From Linnemannia elongata (Eukaryota; Mortierellomycota; Mortierellomycetes; Mortierellales; Mortierellaceae), in the NCBI GenBank assembly GCA_036320915.1, contig JAXBDG010000003.1, forward strand, positions 1,922,001 to 1,986,000: a stretch of 64,000 nucleotides of DNA, read 5' to 3'. Below the pieces are notes generated by a model. The model did not search any database and was not told the origin of the DNA. It saw only the letters and a list, made by a program, of their open reading frames with translations. Below are positions 38,501 to 50,878 of the stretch, piece after piece. The first letter of the stretch is position 1; each line of letters opens with the position of its first letter. The position numbers were made by a program, and so were the translations under genes.

Positions 38501-41450
38501 CCGACGAGTCCGAGTACGTCCGTGAAGCCTCGTTGAAGGCTGGTCAGATGATCATCAACAACTATGCCACTAAGGCCGTCGACCTGCTCTTGCCCGAGCT
38601 CGAGCGTGGTCTGTTCGACGACAACTGGCGCATTCGCCAGTCTTCCGTCCAGCTCATGGGTGATCTCCTGTTCCGCATCACCGGCACGAGCAAGCAGGCC
38701 GGCGTTGGCGGAGAGGATGAGGGTGAGGAGGATGTTCCCGAGGACTTTGGTCACTCTGACAACATCCGCAAGAAGTTGCTCGAGGTTCTCGGTCGCGACC
38801 GCAGAGACCGTGTCCTGTCGTCTTTGTACATTGTTCGCGCCGATGGCTCTGCTATTGTTCGCCACGCCTCGCTTACTGTCTGGAAGTCGTTGGTGACTAA
38901 CACTCCGCGCACCTTGAGAGAGATCTTGCCCACAATTATGTCGATGATTATTCGTAACTTGGCTTCGACCTCGTACGATCGTCGTATGGTTGCTGCCCGT
39001 ACCTTGGGTGACTTGGTCCGCAAGTTGGGTGAGGCTGTCTTGTCTGAGATTATCCCCATCCTGGAGGCTGGTCTCGAGAGCCCGGAGAGCGACACTCGCC
39101 AGGGTGTCTGCATTGGTCTCTCTGAGATCATGGCCACTGCCGGCAAAGTCCACGTTACCGACTATGTCGACTCGATTATCCCTGCTGTCCGCAAGGCCCT
39201 TCTCGACGAGTCCCCTGATGTTCGAGAGGCTGCTGCTCAGGCATTCGATACCCTTCACCAGTGCGTTGGTCCCAAGGCCATTGACGAGATTTTGCCTTCC
39301 CTTTTGGCCAACCTCCACACCGGCGACAAGTCCGAGTACGCCTTGGAGGGTCTCAAGGAGATTATGGCTGTCAGATCCAACGTTGTTTTCCCTGTCTTGA
39401 TTCCTACTTTGATTGCCCAGCCCATCACTGCATTTAATGCTCGTGCTTTGGGATCCCTTGTCTCTGTTGCCGGAACTGCCTTGAACCGCCGCCTGACCAA
39501 CATTTTGGCTGCGTTGATTCAGTCGCAGGTGAACGAGACTGACCCTGATACCCTCGAAGCTTTGGAGACCACCATCTGCGCTCTTCTTCAGTCGATCGAC
39601 AACGCTGACGGTGCCCACACTTTGATGATGATGTTGTTCGAACTCGTCAAGTCTGAGGATGCTTCCAAGCGTGCTTCTGGATGCAATATTCTTGCCACTT
39701 TCTGCGCCGAGTCGACTCAGGATATTTCCCGCTATGTCTCGGACTGGATTCGTGTCTTGATCAACTTGTTGGACGACCGCACCCATGCCGTTGTCGTTGC
39801 TGCCTTGGCTGCCTTGAACGCCGTCACCCGCACTGTTCGCAAGGACGAGTTGGAGGGATTGGTGCAGTCGGTCCGCCGTTCCGTTCGTGCCGTCGGTATG
39901 CCTGGCGTGGACCTGCCTGGTTTCTGCTTGCCCAAGGGTATTGCCCCTCTGTTGCCCATCTTCTTGCAGGGTCTTATGAACGGATCGAACTCTATTCGTG
40001 AGGCTTCTGCTCTTGCCATTGGCGACTTGATCCAGCGCACCTCTGCCGATGCTCTTAAGCCCTTTGTTACCCAGATCACTGGTCCATTGATTCGTATTGT
40101 CGGAGACCGCCACACTGGCGAGGTTAAGAGCGCCATCTTGAGCACCCTCAGGTACGTCCTTTTTCTCCATGCTGCTTTATTTTCTTTGCTTCATTTCTGC
40201 ATGCCGTGTCCGCAATTGTATGTTCTGACTTATATTTTTTTTACACTATTTTTCGAAACATATTTAGCTTGTTGCTCCAAAAGGTCCCTGCTCACCTCAA
40301 GCCCTTCTTGCCTCAGTTGCAGCGTACCTTTATCAAGTCGCTGACCGATCCTACCTCAGCCACTGTCCGTACCCGTGCTGCCGCTGCCTTGTCTATCCTC
40401 ATTTCGCTTCAGTCGAGAGTTGATCCTTTGGTGACCGAGTTGGTCGCCGGTATTAAATCTAGCGAGTCTGGCGTTAAGGAGACTGTCATGGGTGCTCTCG
40501 AGAGCGTTGTTAGCAAGATTGGAAGCGGCATGAGCGACGTTGCCAAGCGCGCCGTTATTGGTGTCGTCATGGAGGGCATGGATGCCAACAACCCTGGTGA
40601 GACTAGACGCCATTACATTCCAATTTTCGTTCGGAGGAAAGCTTGTTTACGTATATGGCTCTAACTTTGCATTCTTTTTTTTTTATTCTTTATAGAATCT
40701 ATGTGGTTGGCATCTGCCAAGTTGTTGGGCGCTTTCTGCAAGCACCAGAGTGCTGAGGATGCCTCATACTTGATCCAGACCCAGATCTTGGGCGATGCTG
40801 TTCCTCTCAGCGGAGCTATGCTTGCTATCAACTCTGTCCTTGTCGAGTCGCCCCAGCTGTTCATTGAGACTGGTCACGTTCAGGAAATTGCCAACGCCGC
40901 CTTGGCCGCTATCCCCAACCCCATTGAGAGCAGTTCGACTGCCGGAGTGTTGGCTATCGGCAAGATGATGACCAACGAGGCCTACCAGACCGACCAGGAG
41001 TTGGTTGGTGAGCTGATCAAGAAGCTGAGCCAGTACTTGACCCAGGATATCAATGTTGAATCCAAGCGTTTGATTCTTGTCTGCCTCCGCGCTGTTGCCC
41101 GTCAGACCCCTTGGTTAATGGAGCCTCACTTGGGTCACGTTGTGCCACTGATGATGACCTCTGTTCGTGAGCGTGTCATCCCTATCAAATTGGCTGCCGA
41201 GAGAGCCTTGTTGTTTTCGCTTCAGTTGCAGAAGGACGATTCGGTCTACCAGACCTACATGGGCACTATTGACGCTGCTGCCAGCAGGGCGTTGGTGGAT
41301 TACCACCGCCGTATCTTGTCCAAGTTGGCGATTAACGAAAGGGCTCGTTTGGAACAGTTGCATGGTCAGGAGGATGCAGATGCCATTGAGGAGGATTCTG
41401 AGGTCAACTCTGTTGGAGGCTTGAACCTCGGTACCAAGGATGACGAGTAG
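32505..41450 (+). CDS. GCN1: GCN1, ribosome-associated activator of the Gcn2 kinase
   Basis: Exons: 32505-32658, 32786-32984, 33090-33303, 33409-33633, 33739-33850, 33947-34468, 34568-40151, 40268-40596 and 40696-41450, giving 2697 residues, near the usual 2670. The whole protein is HEAT repeats. Residues about 1580-1700 (ALTALLGTSFVHYIDSPSLA, MPILERGLRERATDIKKKAS, YLPRLLPGVKEVLIDP) are the EF3-like region that contacts the ribosome. The C-terminal third contains the segment that binds the Gcn2 RWD domain in yeast. GCN1 works with GCN20 to pass the uncharged-tRNA or collided-ribosome signal to Gcn2, which phosphorylates eIF2-alpha. Introns cluster in the first 10 percent and the last part; exon 7 is 5.6 kb. 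It is convergent with OPT-B, 198 bp between stop codons. Confidence 0.97.
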
Positions 41451-41593
41451 AATGGTTTTCGTTTGTGGTGGCTCGGGGGAGGAACGATAGATGTTTGAAA
41501 ATTCGATGGGGTTAATAATTACTACGTTTTTTTGTGTTTTTTCTCTGCATTGTTTTTGTTATTAAAAGAAAGATTTAAGATTTTTGTTTTCGT

Positions 41594-41599
41594 TTTATT
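41594..41599 (-). terminator. Candidate polyadenylation signal of OPT-B
   Basis: AATAAA on the minus strand lies about 50 bp after the OPT-B stop. GCN1 transcripts on the opposite strand probably end in the same 200 bp, so the 3' UTRs are likely to overlap. Confidence 0.45.
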
Positions 41600-41648
41600 T
41601 GTATCAGGGGAAATGGTATAATGGACAATGGGCAATGCGGGGATGATG

Positions 41649-44371
41649 CTACTGTTCGAGGGGACGACCGCCGAGGCTACAGTGGTCCATTGCTGCAGCT
41701 TTGAGATCGGTAGCGAAAGGGTCCGGGTTACCCCACCAATAGGGCATCTTGATGTTCCACATCTCGAATGCGAAGAAGATAACTATTCCTCCAAGTGCGA
41801 CGCCCGTGTCGAGTGCTGCAGAGGTCAGGTAGTTGTACCGCGACCACCAACGGTACCGATACCTTCTCATCAGGAACATAAACACGAATCCGATGACGAG
41901 TCCGTTCGAGTAAAAGTAAGGGAGGGCTGGGGGCATGTTGGAGGTCGCAGTGAAGAGGACGGGCCAGTGGACGAGTTTGAGCCATTGTGCCTTGGGGAAC
42001 TGTTTGCTTGCGGCCCAGAAGATTAGGGGGAGGAGGGCGCCAATGAGGAAACCGAGTTGGACGGGGGAGTAGAGGGCGCCGTCCATGTGGCCAAAGACGC
42101 GAGCAGGTCCGATGGCGCCCCAGATGATCGAGGCCGAGTAGAAGGTCCTAGTGGAACGGCAAGTGAAAGGAGCACCTTCGGGGGTGCAGATGTTGGGACG
42201 GGTGTTCATCAGCCAGGTTGCGGTACCGAGGTTGATGGTGCAGGAGATGATGCTCGAGACGACTTGGACGAGGAACATGCTTTGGGGTGGGACTTTCATG
42301 TAATGGCCCAGTTTGAGATCCGAGACGAAATTGAGGGCTTGGACGTTGACGATATAGCCGTAGGTCTTAAAGGTGACGTTGGCGATGGCGCGGCCGGGAA
42401 GGAGGTATCCGATCACGTACTCGGTGACGATGTTCAGGCCGGGTTGTTGGTTCGTCACGGCTTGGAGGATACCGACAGGGATGACAAAGATGGCAGCCAT
42501 GAAGAGGGCGAGGATGAGGGCCCACCAGGGCATGTACTCGTACTTGACAGTCGTTATGAAACTGAGGGTGACCATGACGACGAATAGTAAGCCGTACCAC
42601 CAGTCAGGAACCTCAGGATAGGCGCTCATTAAGCGGGAGTGGACATCCTCTCGACCGCTCGCGGCAGATTTCCAGCGCTGAACAATCTCCTTGCCGTGGT
42701 ACAACATTGTATGGACAATGGTTGCTGTTAAGGCGGCGAATCCAACTCCATATGTGAGAGCGAAGAAGCCGCTGATCCGGAGCGGGCCATAGATCCTGTA
42801 CGCCTCCTCGTTCAGAAATCCATTGCTGTCAAGCACTGCCGAGACGTTGTAAATCGATCCATTCTTCTGGAACGAGTTGGCAGAAAGAATAGGGTACTTT
42901 TTCGAGTCCCAGAGGTTGGTGTAGTACGCCCAAGGGACAAGAATATACGTCAAGAAAATAAACCCAAGCATGATATTGAGCTGCGCAAACCAAGGAGTAA
43001 CCAACGGCTGCAAGTTGTACGATACTGCCGACCAATCCAACGCGATAGTTCCAATTCCAAGTCCCTGTGACCCCGTGAGCTGTGCAAGGACCGCGTTTTG
43101 CGGGTTGATCCAGCAGATCCAGGAGATGACGCCGATGGTGGGGAAGATGAATCCGGGGAACCAGTAGTAGATGAAAGAGCCGAGGGTGACGAGGAGGAAG
43201 TACTTCATCCTCGACATGCGTCCTGCGTTTTCCAGATCCGAGCTGCTGCTGCCTGTGCTGCTGGCGTGCAAACTCCTGAATAAGGATGCGGTGACCAGTG
43301 TTGAGGGCCACACCATATCCGCCGGCCTCACCAAGAACCTCCTAATCGCGCCTATTTGGTGGTAGATGGCGAGAAACGAAGTCAGTCGTCTCTTCTTCGA
43401 TCTCAGCACATTGAGCATTAAGCTGAAACCCCAAAGGGCTCTATCGAACAAAAAACTCACCAGCCATTGCGAAACCCGTCACCTGGGTGGTCAACACGAG
43501 GAACAACCCCGCCACAAAAGGTTGCTCATCTCCATAAAAGACCTTCTGCAAGATCACAATATCGACCGCATACGCAGTATTGGCATTACAAGCAGCCATG
43601 GTCCCAATCAAGATGTGCTCCTTGATCGAAAATGGGCCTGGGTTGAGCGTGAACGAGAACCCAATACGTGTGAACGGTACAAGAGTAATCCTGAATTCAC
43701 GAGTGGGAAGACATTTGGCCATCATATGGCCTAGTGGGAGAGAGATGAGTGCAACTACCGGATAGCCAATTGAGATTTGGGTCTGCCGGAGGTAGAAGAA
43801 TTGGTTGACAAAGGCGATGATAGCGGTGAAGATGAGGCCGAGAAACCACATCCGGAAGGTGTTGTAGGGTAAACTTGGGTCATCGTTGCCTATATTATGA
43901 TATGAGCGTGGAAGGGGGGGCAAGGGAATTAAAAAGAAGGGGGTCAATTGGATTGGTCGGGAGACAACAGCAAAGACACAAGGGTGTCTGTCCCATACAT
44001 GGAAGGTTTGGTTGGTTGGTAGTGCTCTTGGGAAAAAAAATCCAATAAAAGCAAATAAACAAATCGAAAAAAAGTTCGGTACAAACAAACAACAAGAATA
44101 AAGGTACAAAATAAAAATACTCACTGGAGACAGTTACTCGCACTTCTTCAATCGGCGAGACACCTTCATCCTCGTCAAGGTTGATAGGAGGCTGTTCGAT
44201 GTACTCGAGGCTCTGCTTTTCATTGTACTCGTTGAATTCGTTGTAGTGGTGGGAAGGGTATGTAGTCGAAGGGGTGGGGGTATGTGTCCGTGAGGTGTAG
44301 GCAGGATGGGATATGGTTGTTGTTGGAGGTCCGCCTGCAGACAGGTGCTTCGGTACGCTCCTAAGCTCCAT
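41649..44371 (-). CDS. Oligopeptide transporter OPT-B
   Basis: Exons (minus): 44371-44125, 43889-43461 and 43351-41649, giving 792 residues. The cytosolic N-terminus is longer than in OPT-A and OPT-C and is Ser/Thr/Pro/His-rich before the shared SPIEEVRVTVS. OPT signatures: NPGPFSIKEH in exon 2; the second motif is KVPPQ where the family consensus is KIPPR. It shares SLFRSLHAS, PLVTPWFAQLNIMLGF, SAYPEVPDWWYGLLF and PYWWGNPDPF with its paralogues. It lacks the last intron of OPT-A. Conservative changes throughout make it the most divergent of the three copies. The function is proton-coupled peptide or glutathione uptake at the plasma membrane, by family knowledge. Confidence 0.97.
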
Positions 44372-44930
44372 TGGTCTGTGTTTAGAAAAGGTGGGTATAT
44401 GTCAAAGAGGGTGTGATTATCACTTCTAAGAGTGTGAATTATGGAAAGAGGAAATATTGTTGATCCTGAGGAGAAGTGGAGGCGGTTGTGTGAACGACGG
44501 GGAGAAAGGGAGAGTAGGAGGTGGACGGATATGTACAGAAGAAGTTATCGAGGTGGATGGAGAGAGTGAGAAGGAAGGAGTAATGATCGATCAAGGAAGT
44601 GAAGGGGGAGGAAGACAAAGAAAGGGCAAACGAGAAGGAAGGATGAATATCGAACGACGCAGCGATTGTGCAAGAAAGAGAGTGAGGAAGGGCTGCGGTC
44701 GTAATTTGATTGAGGGATGAAGGGTGAAAGTGGAAGGAGGGATAGAAAATCAAAAATTGTGAAGGAAACAAAGAAGGGAAGGGAAGGGAGAAAAGAGGAA
44801 AGGTGAGAACGAGGGGAAGAAAAGAGAAAGATAAAAAATGGTGTTGAAGGGATGTGTCGAAGGAAGGAATACGAGGAACATCATCGATGCTTAAAAAGAC
44901 TCGCATTCGGTCGCGGTGATTGGGTGCTGA
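44372..44930 (-). promoter_or_regulatory. CT-rich upstream region of OPT-B
   Basis: The minus strand is strongly pyrimidine-rich, a likely promoter and leader. The long open frame at 44439-44906 is low-complexity Ser/Phe/Pro/Leu caused by the CT bias, not a gene. Confidence 0.5.
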
Positions 44931-45161
44931 TGGTTCCTGGATACAGTTATTATCAGTTGATTGATCGAACCAAGACGCTGAATCCGGTACCTTCTGCCCC
45001 CATTGTTGTCGTTGTCAACAAATAAAGCTAAAGAATTCTCTTTCTTCTCTCCTTTTGTGTGTCTGTTCACGGATAGACAACCGTGTGGTCCATCCTCCTC
45101 CTCTCTTGTTCACACTGGTATCAATCGTCCCTCTGTGGCGGCACTGTGCAATTTGCTCTTA

Positions 45162-45239
45162 TTTTTTTTTTTTTTTTTTTTTTATTTGTTCCACTGTTCC
45201 ACGGCAATCCACGAACAAAAAAAAAAAAAAAAAAAAAAA
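45162..45239. repeat. Facing poly(T)/poly(A) tracts forming an inverted repeat
   Basis: T22 at 45162-45183 faces A23 at 45217-45239. The inner flanks TTTGTTC (45185-45191) and GAACAAA (45213-45219) are also complementary, leaving a 21-nt loop. The whole can form a 28-30 bp A/T hairpin. Confidence 0.85.
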
Positions 45240-46641
45240 GCCAACTGGATGCCGCCCCTTTGAGCGTGGCCCAATAATAGAGTCTCCTCGGATGTGTCTG
45301 CCGAACACAACAAAATTCAAGTCAGACCAGCCAACAGAGATTTCAAGGTTCACCACTCCGACTCAGTGCACAGGGGCTAAACGTACCCACAACAAATACA
45401 ACAAATACGGGGAGAGGGGAGAGTGAATTTCTTCGGATACACTCGACTTGCCAGCCCTGAAAGACAGACAGCCCTGCGGAAAGAATGTCCAACACACGCA
45501 CGCTACTCACTCATTCAAGGTCTAGCATCATTTCTTGAAAAATGGTCAACAATGATCGATCCCTTTTGAACAGACCCACGCAAAAAAAACAAAAAAAAAA
45601 AGACACTGGAAAAAATACAGTACATATGACATCTTGCAGCTCCCTTGCTGCTATTACAAACAGACATATGACCACTTCTCTTAGGAAGTCCTGGGAAACG
45701 GATAATTCGAACGCAAGAGACAGCAGATGATAAAAAGGAAAGAAGAGGTTCCAGTCCCCATGCATCCATCTACTCCTTCCTCTACCTTCGTTTCCTTCTC
45801 TCTTGTTAGGCATGTCTGCGAAGTCTTTTATTCTCCCACCCTTTCTACCTTGATTGAGAACCTATGTATCAATTGCAAACCGCCATGTCCTCATCCAGTC
45901 AAGATATTACACTTAGGAAACAATGTTACCATCGCTTCCTTCCCATCATTTCAACACCGTGAGCATCTTCTTTCATTCTTTTGAGTGCTCATATATGTTC
46001 TCAATGTCTCTCCCCAAAAGCACTTTCGATGCTCAATGGCTCTCTCTCACGCACCCTTTCCTTCTGTTTTTCCCCTGCTTTTCTCCCATCAGCCTCAATT
46101 ACCATGATGACATGTAGAACGATGCATGCCCAATAGGATTACTCCCTTTTTGTTTTAGGGTTGAGCGCACAACAATGAACCCGACTCATGCCAAATAGCA
46201 AGCTCCATGAGGGTCATCGTCATTCGTCCCTGAGTGGAACCTATATCTTGATATGCGGAAGGACAAGTATTGGAGTCCATCAACCATCATCTTCGCCATT
46301 CCCTGGCAAGTCAAGCCAAGCCGCACGCCGCTTGTTACTTAGTCCAAAATGAAGGGTTGGGATATACAATTTTCGACACATGTGGAAAGGCGGCGCAACA
46401 AGAGAAAGGAAAAACAGCGTAAAAATGATTTGAAATCGCATGCAATGTCCGAAGGCTGCAGCCGAGGGAGAGAGTAAAATAGTGTTAAGCAGATAAGCCG
46501 CATCTTTCCCTTCCATTTCCAATAGTCTGGACCTTTTCTTGTTGTCAAGCCTCTCATTACTCTTTCAGCCTCACTTATACTTTAGTTCAATTTGCTGCAG
46601 TGACAACCGGCGTCTAGGCAGTGATGATGTAGCAGTAGCAG

Positions 46642-46694
46642 TCCGAGTTGCTCGGTCTAGGATCCGATCTACAGAGAAAATCGAGCAACTCGGA
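46642..46694. repeat. 13-bp perfect inverted repeat
   Basis: TCCGAGTTGCTCG at 46642-46654 and its exact complement at 46682-46694, with 27 bp between. It could be a hairpin or a paired binding site. No gene is adjacent. Confidence 0.8.
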
Positions 46695-48372
46695 TCCCAC
46701 ACCCGTCTTTGTCCAACCAATGGCCCAGAGCCCTTCCCCTCTTCACGCCTTCGATTCATCTACATATATTGGGTTCCGGGTCATGTCTCCTTTTGTTGTG
46801 TGAAATAGTTGTGTTACAGAACGTTCGTTGGATCAAAGGGAGAGTGGAAAAATGATGAAGGTTGGGCGTACGACCTTTTGATTTGAGAGGGAGGTCATCT
46901 CCATCCGGTGCGAAAAAACGGCGAGACCAGGCTTGCTTTTACTGTCGACTTTTTTGTCCCTGAGAAAAAATAGGAGAGTTGGAGCCAATCAAAAGGGAGC
47001 ATGAGATTGTACCTGAGGTGCTGCTGGAACCTTTGGAATGAACGCACAGGACGCACAGGGCTGAAAAACGGTGGCGTTCTCTCAACTACTATGCACCACA
47101 GCCCTCCATTCCTTCTCCTCTTCCTCCTCCTCTTCCTCCTCCCCTTCCAACGACCACATACGTCGTACTCTACAACCTCACATTGCAATTCTTCGTTTAT
47201 TCACTCAAGGACTAGACTCCTCTACCTTAGTTCTTCTCATCCTCTTTCGTTTCTTGCATCAACACGGCGAGCCGAAGCGCATGGACGATACCAAATTTGA
47301 ATACGCGGATATGGGATCCGAGGGAGGGAGATGGCAAATAAGGTGTACATCTGGACAGGACTGAGGAGGCATTTGTGTTCCTAGTAATGAATCTTGAACA
47401 GCTGGACATACTTGGCGGACATAAACGCCGAAAACACTATCCTTGAGGACAAGAATGAGCAAAATAAAGAAAATGCGAGAGAAACATAAATCCCTCATGT
47501 TAATAAAAATGGAGCGTGAGGCATTTTTCTCGACCTTTTTTGTTCAAGTCCATGCGCCATTATTTTCCCTTAAAAAGGACGAGAGGTTACCTGACGATAC
47601 TTTTTTTTTCTCTCTCTCTCTCCTTACCCTCTATCCTTTCAAGTTTACTTCACTCTCTTCTTGATCCTTCTCACTCTCTTCACCCTTCTCTTCTACCCCC
47701 CCTATTTACCTTTTCTTTCTTCAAACTCTAACTCGCTCCTCTCACACTACACCACCTTACAATATCACATCAAATTAGTCCTTTCCACGCCTCTCCTTCA
47801 TATTCTTCCGTCGCCAATTAACATACAAGCCAAGCGAAGACATGCACCGAACTGATTGTGTTTCATTCGTCAAACGTTGAGGAACATGAGAGCAACGTTG
47901 TCTTGTTATCCGATTATGCGTCCTATGTCAAAAACCATTAGATCGATGTCTAGCAAGTAGCTCGTTCCTGTCGGCGGTGTTGAGAAACTTGGGAATGGGA
48001 TGGTGTTGGGAGGGGAGATCTGTGTGATGTGGAGAAAGGGCAAGACAAAACGCGCAAAGAGGGGTGATGGTATATCCATGTCTTGCAATAATGATTGCTA
48101 CGAGTCACACGTGGGGTTGATGACGGTGGTATAGTAAGCAGGCGTCGATCTCCCCCCTGATACACTTGCTTCCCCTCGCGCCCGTCATTTTTTCTTCGTC
48201 TGGAATAATGCACGAACCAACGATCTTTCGCGGTGCTGAGTGGGCGAAGTGAGAAATGGTGGTGGCTAATATAGTTGGTGGCTGATCAAAACGAATGCGT
48301 AGTACACGATGCGTTCAAGGCGAAGACGATCCTTTAAGCAGCCATACATACACGTAGTTGTTGAATTAACAA

Positions 48373-48378
48373 TTTATT
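48373..48378 (-). terminator. Candidate polyadenylation signal of OPT-C
   Basis: AATAAA on the minus strand lies about 75 bp after the OPT-C stop codon, a normal distance. Confidence 0.45.
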
Positions 48379-48453
48379 ACAAGGGGTAAATGGTATGAAA
48401 ACAGCAATGCTATGCTGGTGTTGTGAACGGAAATAAAAGAAAAGGGTGACCCT

Positions 48454-50878
48454 CTACAAGGAATCACCGGCGAAGTTGGCACCGCCGAGAGGGCAATGAT
48501 CAACGACACCATCAGCAGGGTTACCCCACCAGGCGGGGAACTCGCCATCCCAGGACTGGACAGCGAAGAAGATCAGGAGACCAGAAATGGCCACACCAGT
48601 ATCAAGGGCGGCGGAAGTGAGGTAATTGTAGCGAGACCACCAGTCGTAACGGTAACGTCTGAGCCAGAAGGCGAAGATGAAGCCGAGGGCAAGACCGTTG
48701 GTGTACATGTAGGGAAGACCGGGAGGCATGTTGGAGGTGGCGGCCAGCAACACGGGCCAGTGGACGAGCTTCAACCATCCAACGTTGGGGAACTTCTTGG
48801 AGAGAGCCCAGAAGAGGAATGGGAGAAGGGCACCAACAAGGAAACCCCACTGAACGGGGGAGTAGAGAGCATTGTCCTTGCTACCAAAGACGCGGGCAGG
48901 TCCGATGGCACCCCAGATGACCGAGGCTGAGTAGAAGGTCTTGGTGGAACGGCAAGTGAAAGGAGCACCCTTGGGGGTGCAGACGTCAGGGCGGGTGTTG
49001 ATCAACCAGGTGGCAGTGCCCAAATTGATGATGCAGGAAATGACGGCAGAGACCAACTGGGCCATGAACATGATCTTTGGAGGGATCTTCATGTAGTGTC
49101 CCAACTTCAAGTCAGAGACAAAGTTAAGGGCCTGGACGTTGACAATGTAACCGTAGGTCTTGAAGGTGACGTTGGCGATGGCGTTACCGGGCAAGATGTA
49201 ACCGATAACGTACTCGGTGACAATGTTCAAACCAGGCTGCTGGTTGGTGACGGCCTGGACGATTCCGACGGGCAAGACAAAGATGATAGCGATACCAAGG
49301 GCGAGAAGAAGGGCCCACCAAGGCATGTAGTCCCAAACAACACAGGTGACCATGGAGAGACCGAAGGTGACAACGAAGAGAAGACCGTACCACCAATCGG
49401 GAACCTCGGGGTATGCACGCATCAAGCGGGAGTGGATATCCTCGTTCTCGGCACGGGCAGACTTCCAGCGTTCAACAATCTCGCGACCGTTGTACAGGAC
49501 GACGTGGACGATGGTGGCAGTCAGACCGGCGAAACCGACACCATAGGTCAGAGCAAAGAAGGAGTCCATGCGGAGAGGACCATAGTTGAGGTACAACTGC
49601 TCATCCAAGATACCCTGAGAGTCGAGGACAAGACTCTTGTCGTACTCGGATCCGTTGGCCTGGTACAAGACGGCGGTAACAATGGGGAAGTTCTTGGAAC
49701 CCCAGAGGTCAGAGTAGTAGGCCCAAGGGACCATGATGTATGCGACGAGGATGAAACCGACCAAAATGTTGACCTGGGCAAACCAAGGGGTGACCAATGG
49801 TCCGATGTAGTACGAGGCAGCAGACCAGTCGAGGGCAATGACACCAATACCAAGACCGTTGGTGCCGGTGAGCTGGGAGAGGATGACGTTGTTGGGGTTG
49901 ATCCAGCAGATCCAGGCAATGTAACCAATGGTGGGGAAGATCAGACCGGGGATCCAGTAGTAGACAAAGGAACCACCGGCGATGATCATGAAGTATCTCA
50001 TTCTCGACATGCGACCGTTGTCGTCCTCATCGCGCTGAGCGTGGAGCGAACGGAAGAGCGAGGCAGTGACCAAGGTCGAGGGCCAGATCATGTGGGCAGG
50101 GCGGACCAAGAAGCGGCGAATGGCACCTATGTGGTATGAGGAAGTAAGTAAGCATGGTCAGCGTTTTTTTCTTTTCTTGCCCACAACTGACGCAGAATCG
50201 ACGATCTTAATGGCTCAGAAAACGTACCAGCAATGGCGAAGCCTGTGATCTGGGTGGTAAGGACAAGGAACATGCCGGCGACAAAGGACTTCTCGCTGTT
50301 GTACCACAACTTTTGCAAGATGACAATGTCGACAGCATAGGCAGTGCCCTGGTTACAGGCGACCATAGTTCCGATGAGGACGTGCTCCTTGATGTTGAAG
50401 GGACCGGGGTTGAGCGAGAACTTGAAGCCAAAGAGGTTGAACTGGTGGGTGGGAAGGACACGGGCCAAGAAGTGGCCCATGGGGAGCGAGAGAAGGGCGA
50501 CGACAGAGTAACCGATCGAGATCTGGGTCTGACGGAGGTAGAAGAATTGGTTGACAAAAGAAATGATGCAGGTCCAGAAGAGACCGAGGAACCACATGCG
50601 GAATGTATTGTAGGGCAAAGTGGGGTCATCGGTATCTGTTATAGGGTAGGAGTGCAGCAGGGAAGGGGGTAATCATTAGTCATTGAGCTGAGAGAAGAGT
50701 GTCCAAGGGAAAAGAGGGAATAAGACGAGAGAGGAGTGAGAAGATACTTACTGGAGATGGTGACTCGGACTTCCTCGATGGGGGAGTCATCTTCCTCCTC
50801 GAGGTTGACCTGAGGCTCGACGTCGACGAACTGCTTCTCGTTCTCGTACTTTTCGTGGGTAACTTCTTCCTTCTCCAT
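48454..50878 (-). CDS. Oligopeptide transporter OPT-C
   Basis: Exons (minus): 50878-50752, 50635-50228 and 50126-48454, giving 735 residues. The N-terminus MEKEEVTHEKYENEKQ is short and acidic and ends in SPIEEVRVTIS. OPT signatures: NPGPFNIKEH and KIPPK. It is closest to OPT-A: both share RPAHMIWPSTLVTASLFRSL, LDWSAASYYIGPLVTPWF-type segments and WWGNPADG at the C-terminus. The first two intron positions are the same in all three genes, and OPT-C lacks the third intron of OPT-A. The common intron positions show that the copies arose by DNA duplication, not retroposition. Confidence 0.97.

Larger units (their letters stand above)
44931..48372. other. Gene-poor region between OPT-B and OPT-C
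   Basis: I can support no gene in about 3.4 kb. It holds facing poly(T) and poly(A) tracts at 45162-45239, a 13-bp perfect inverted repeat at 46642-46694, CT-rich tracts near 47100-47160 and 47600-47740, and the OPT-C 3' flank. Confidence 0.5.

Noticed and set aside
37618..40170. 850-codon open frame on the minus strand inside GCN1
   Set aside because: It lies fully antisense to a conserved GCN1 exon, in a fixed frame relation to it. Strong bias in third codon positions keeps it free of stops; the composition is Gln/Ser/Gly/Asp-rich with no family match.
49096..50139. 347-codon plus-strand open frame opposite OPT-C (and similar frames opposite OPT-A and OPT-B)
   Set aside because: Antisense shadow of a transporter exon, rich in Gly/Asp/Val, mirrored in all three OPT copies because the sense codons are conserved.
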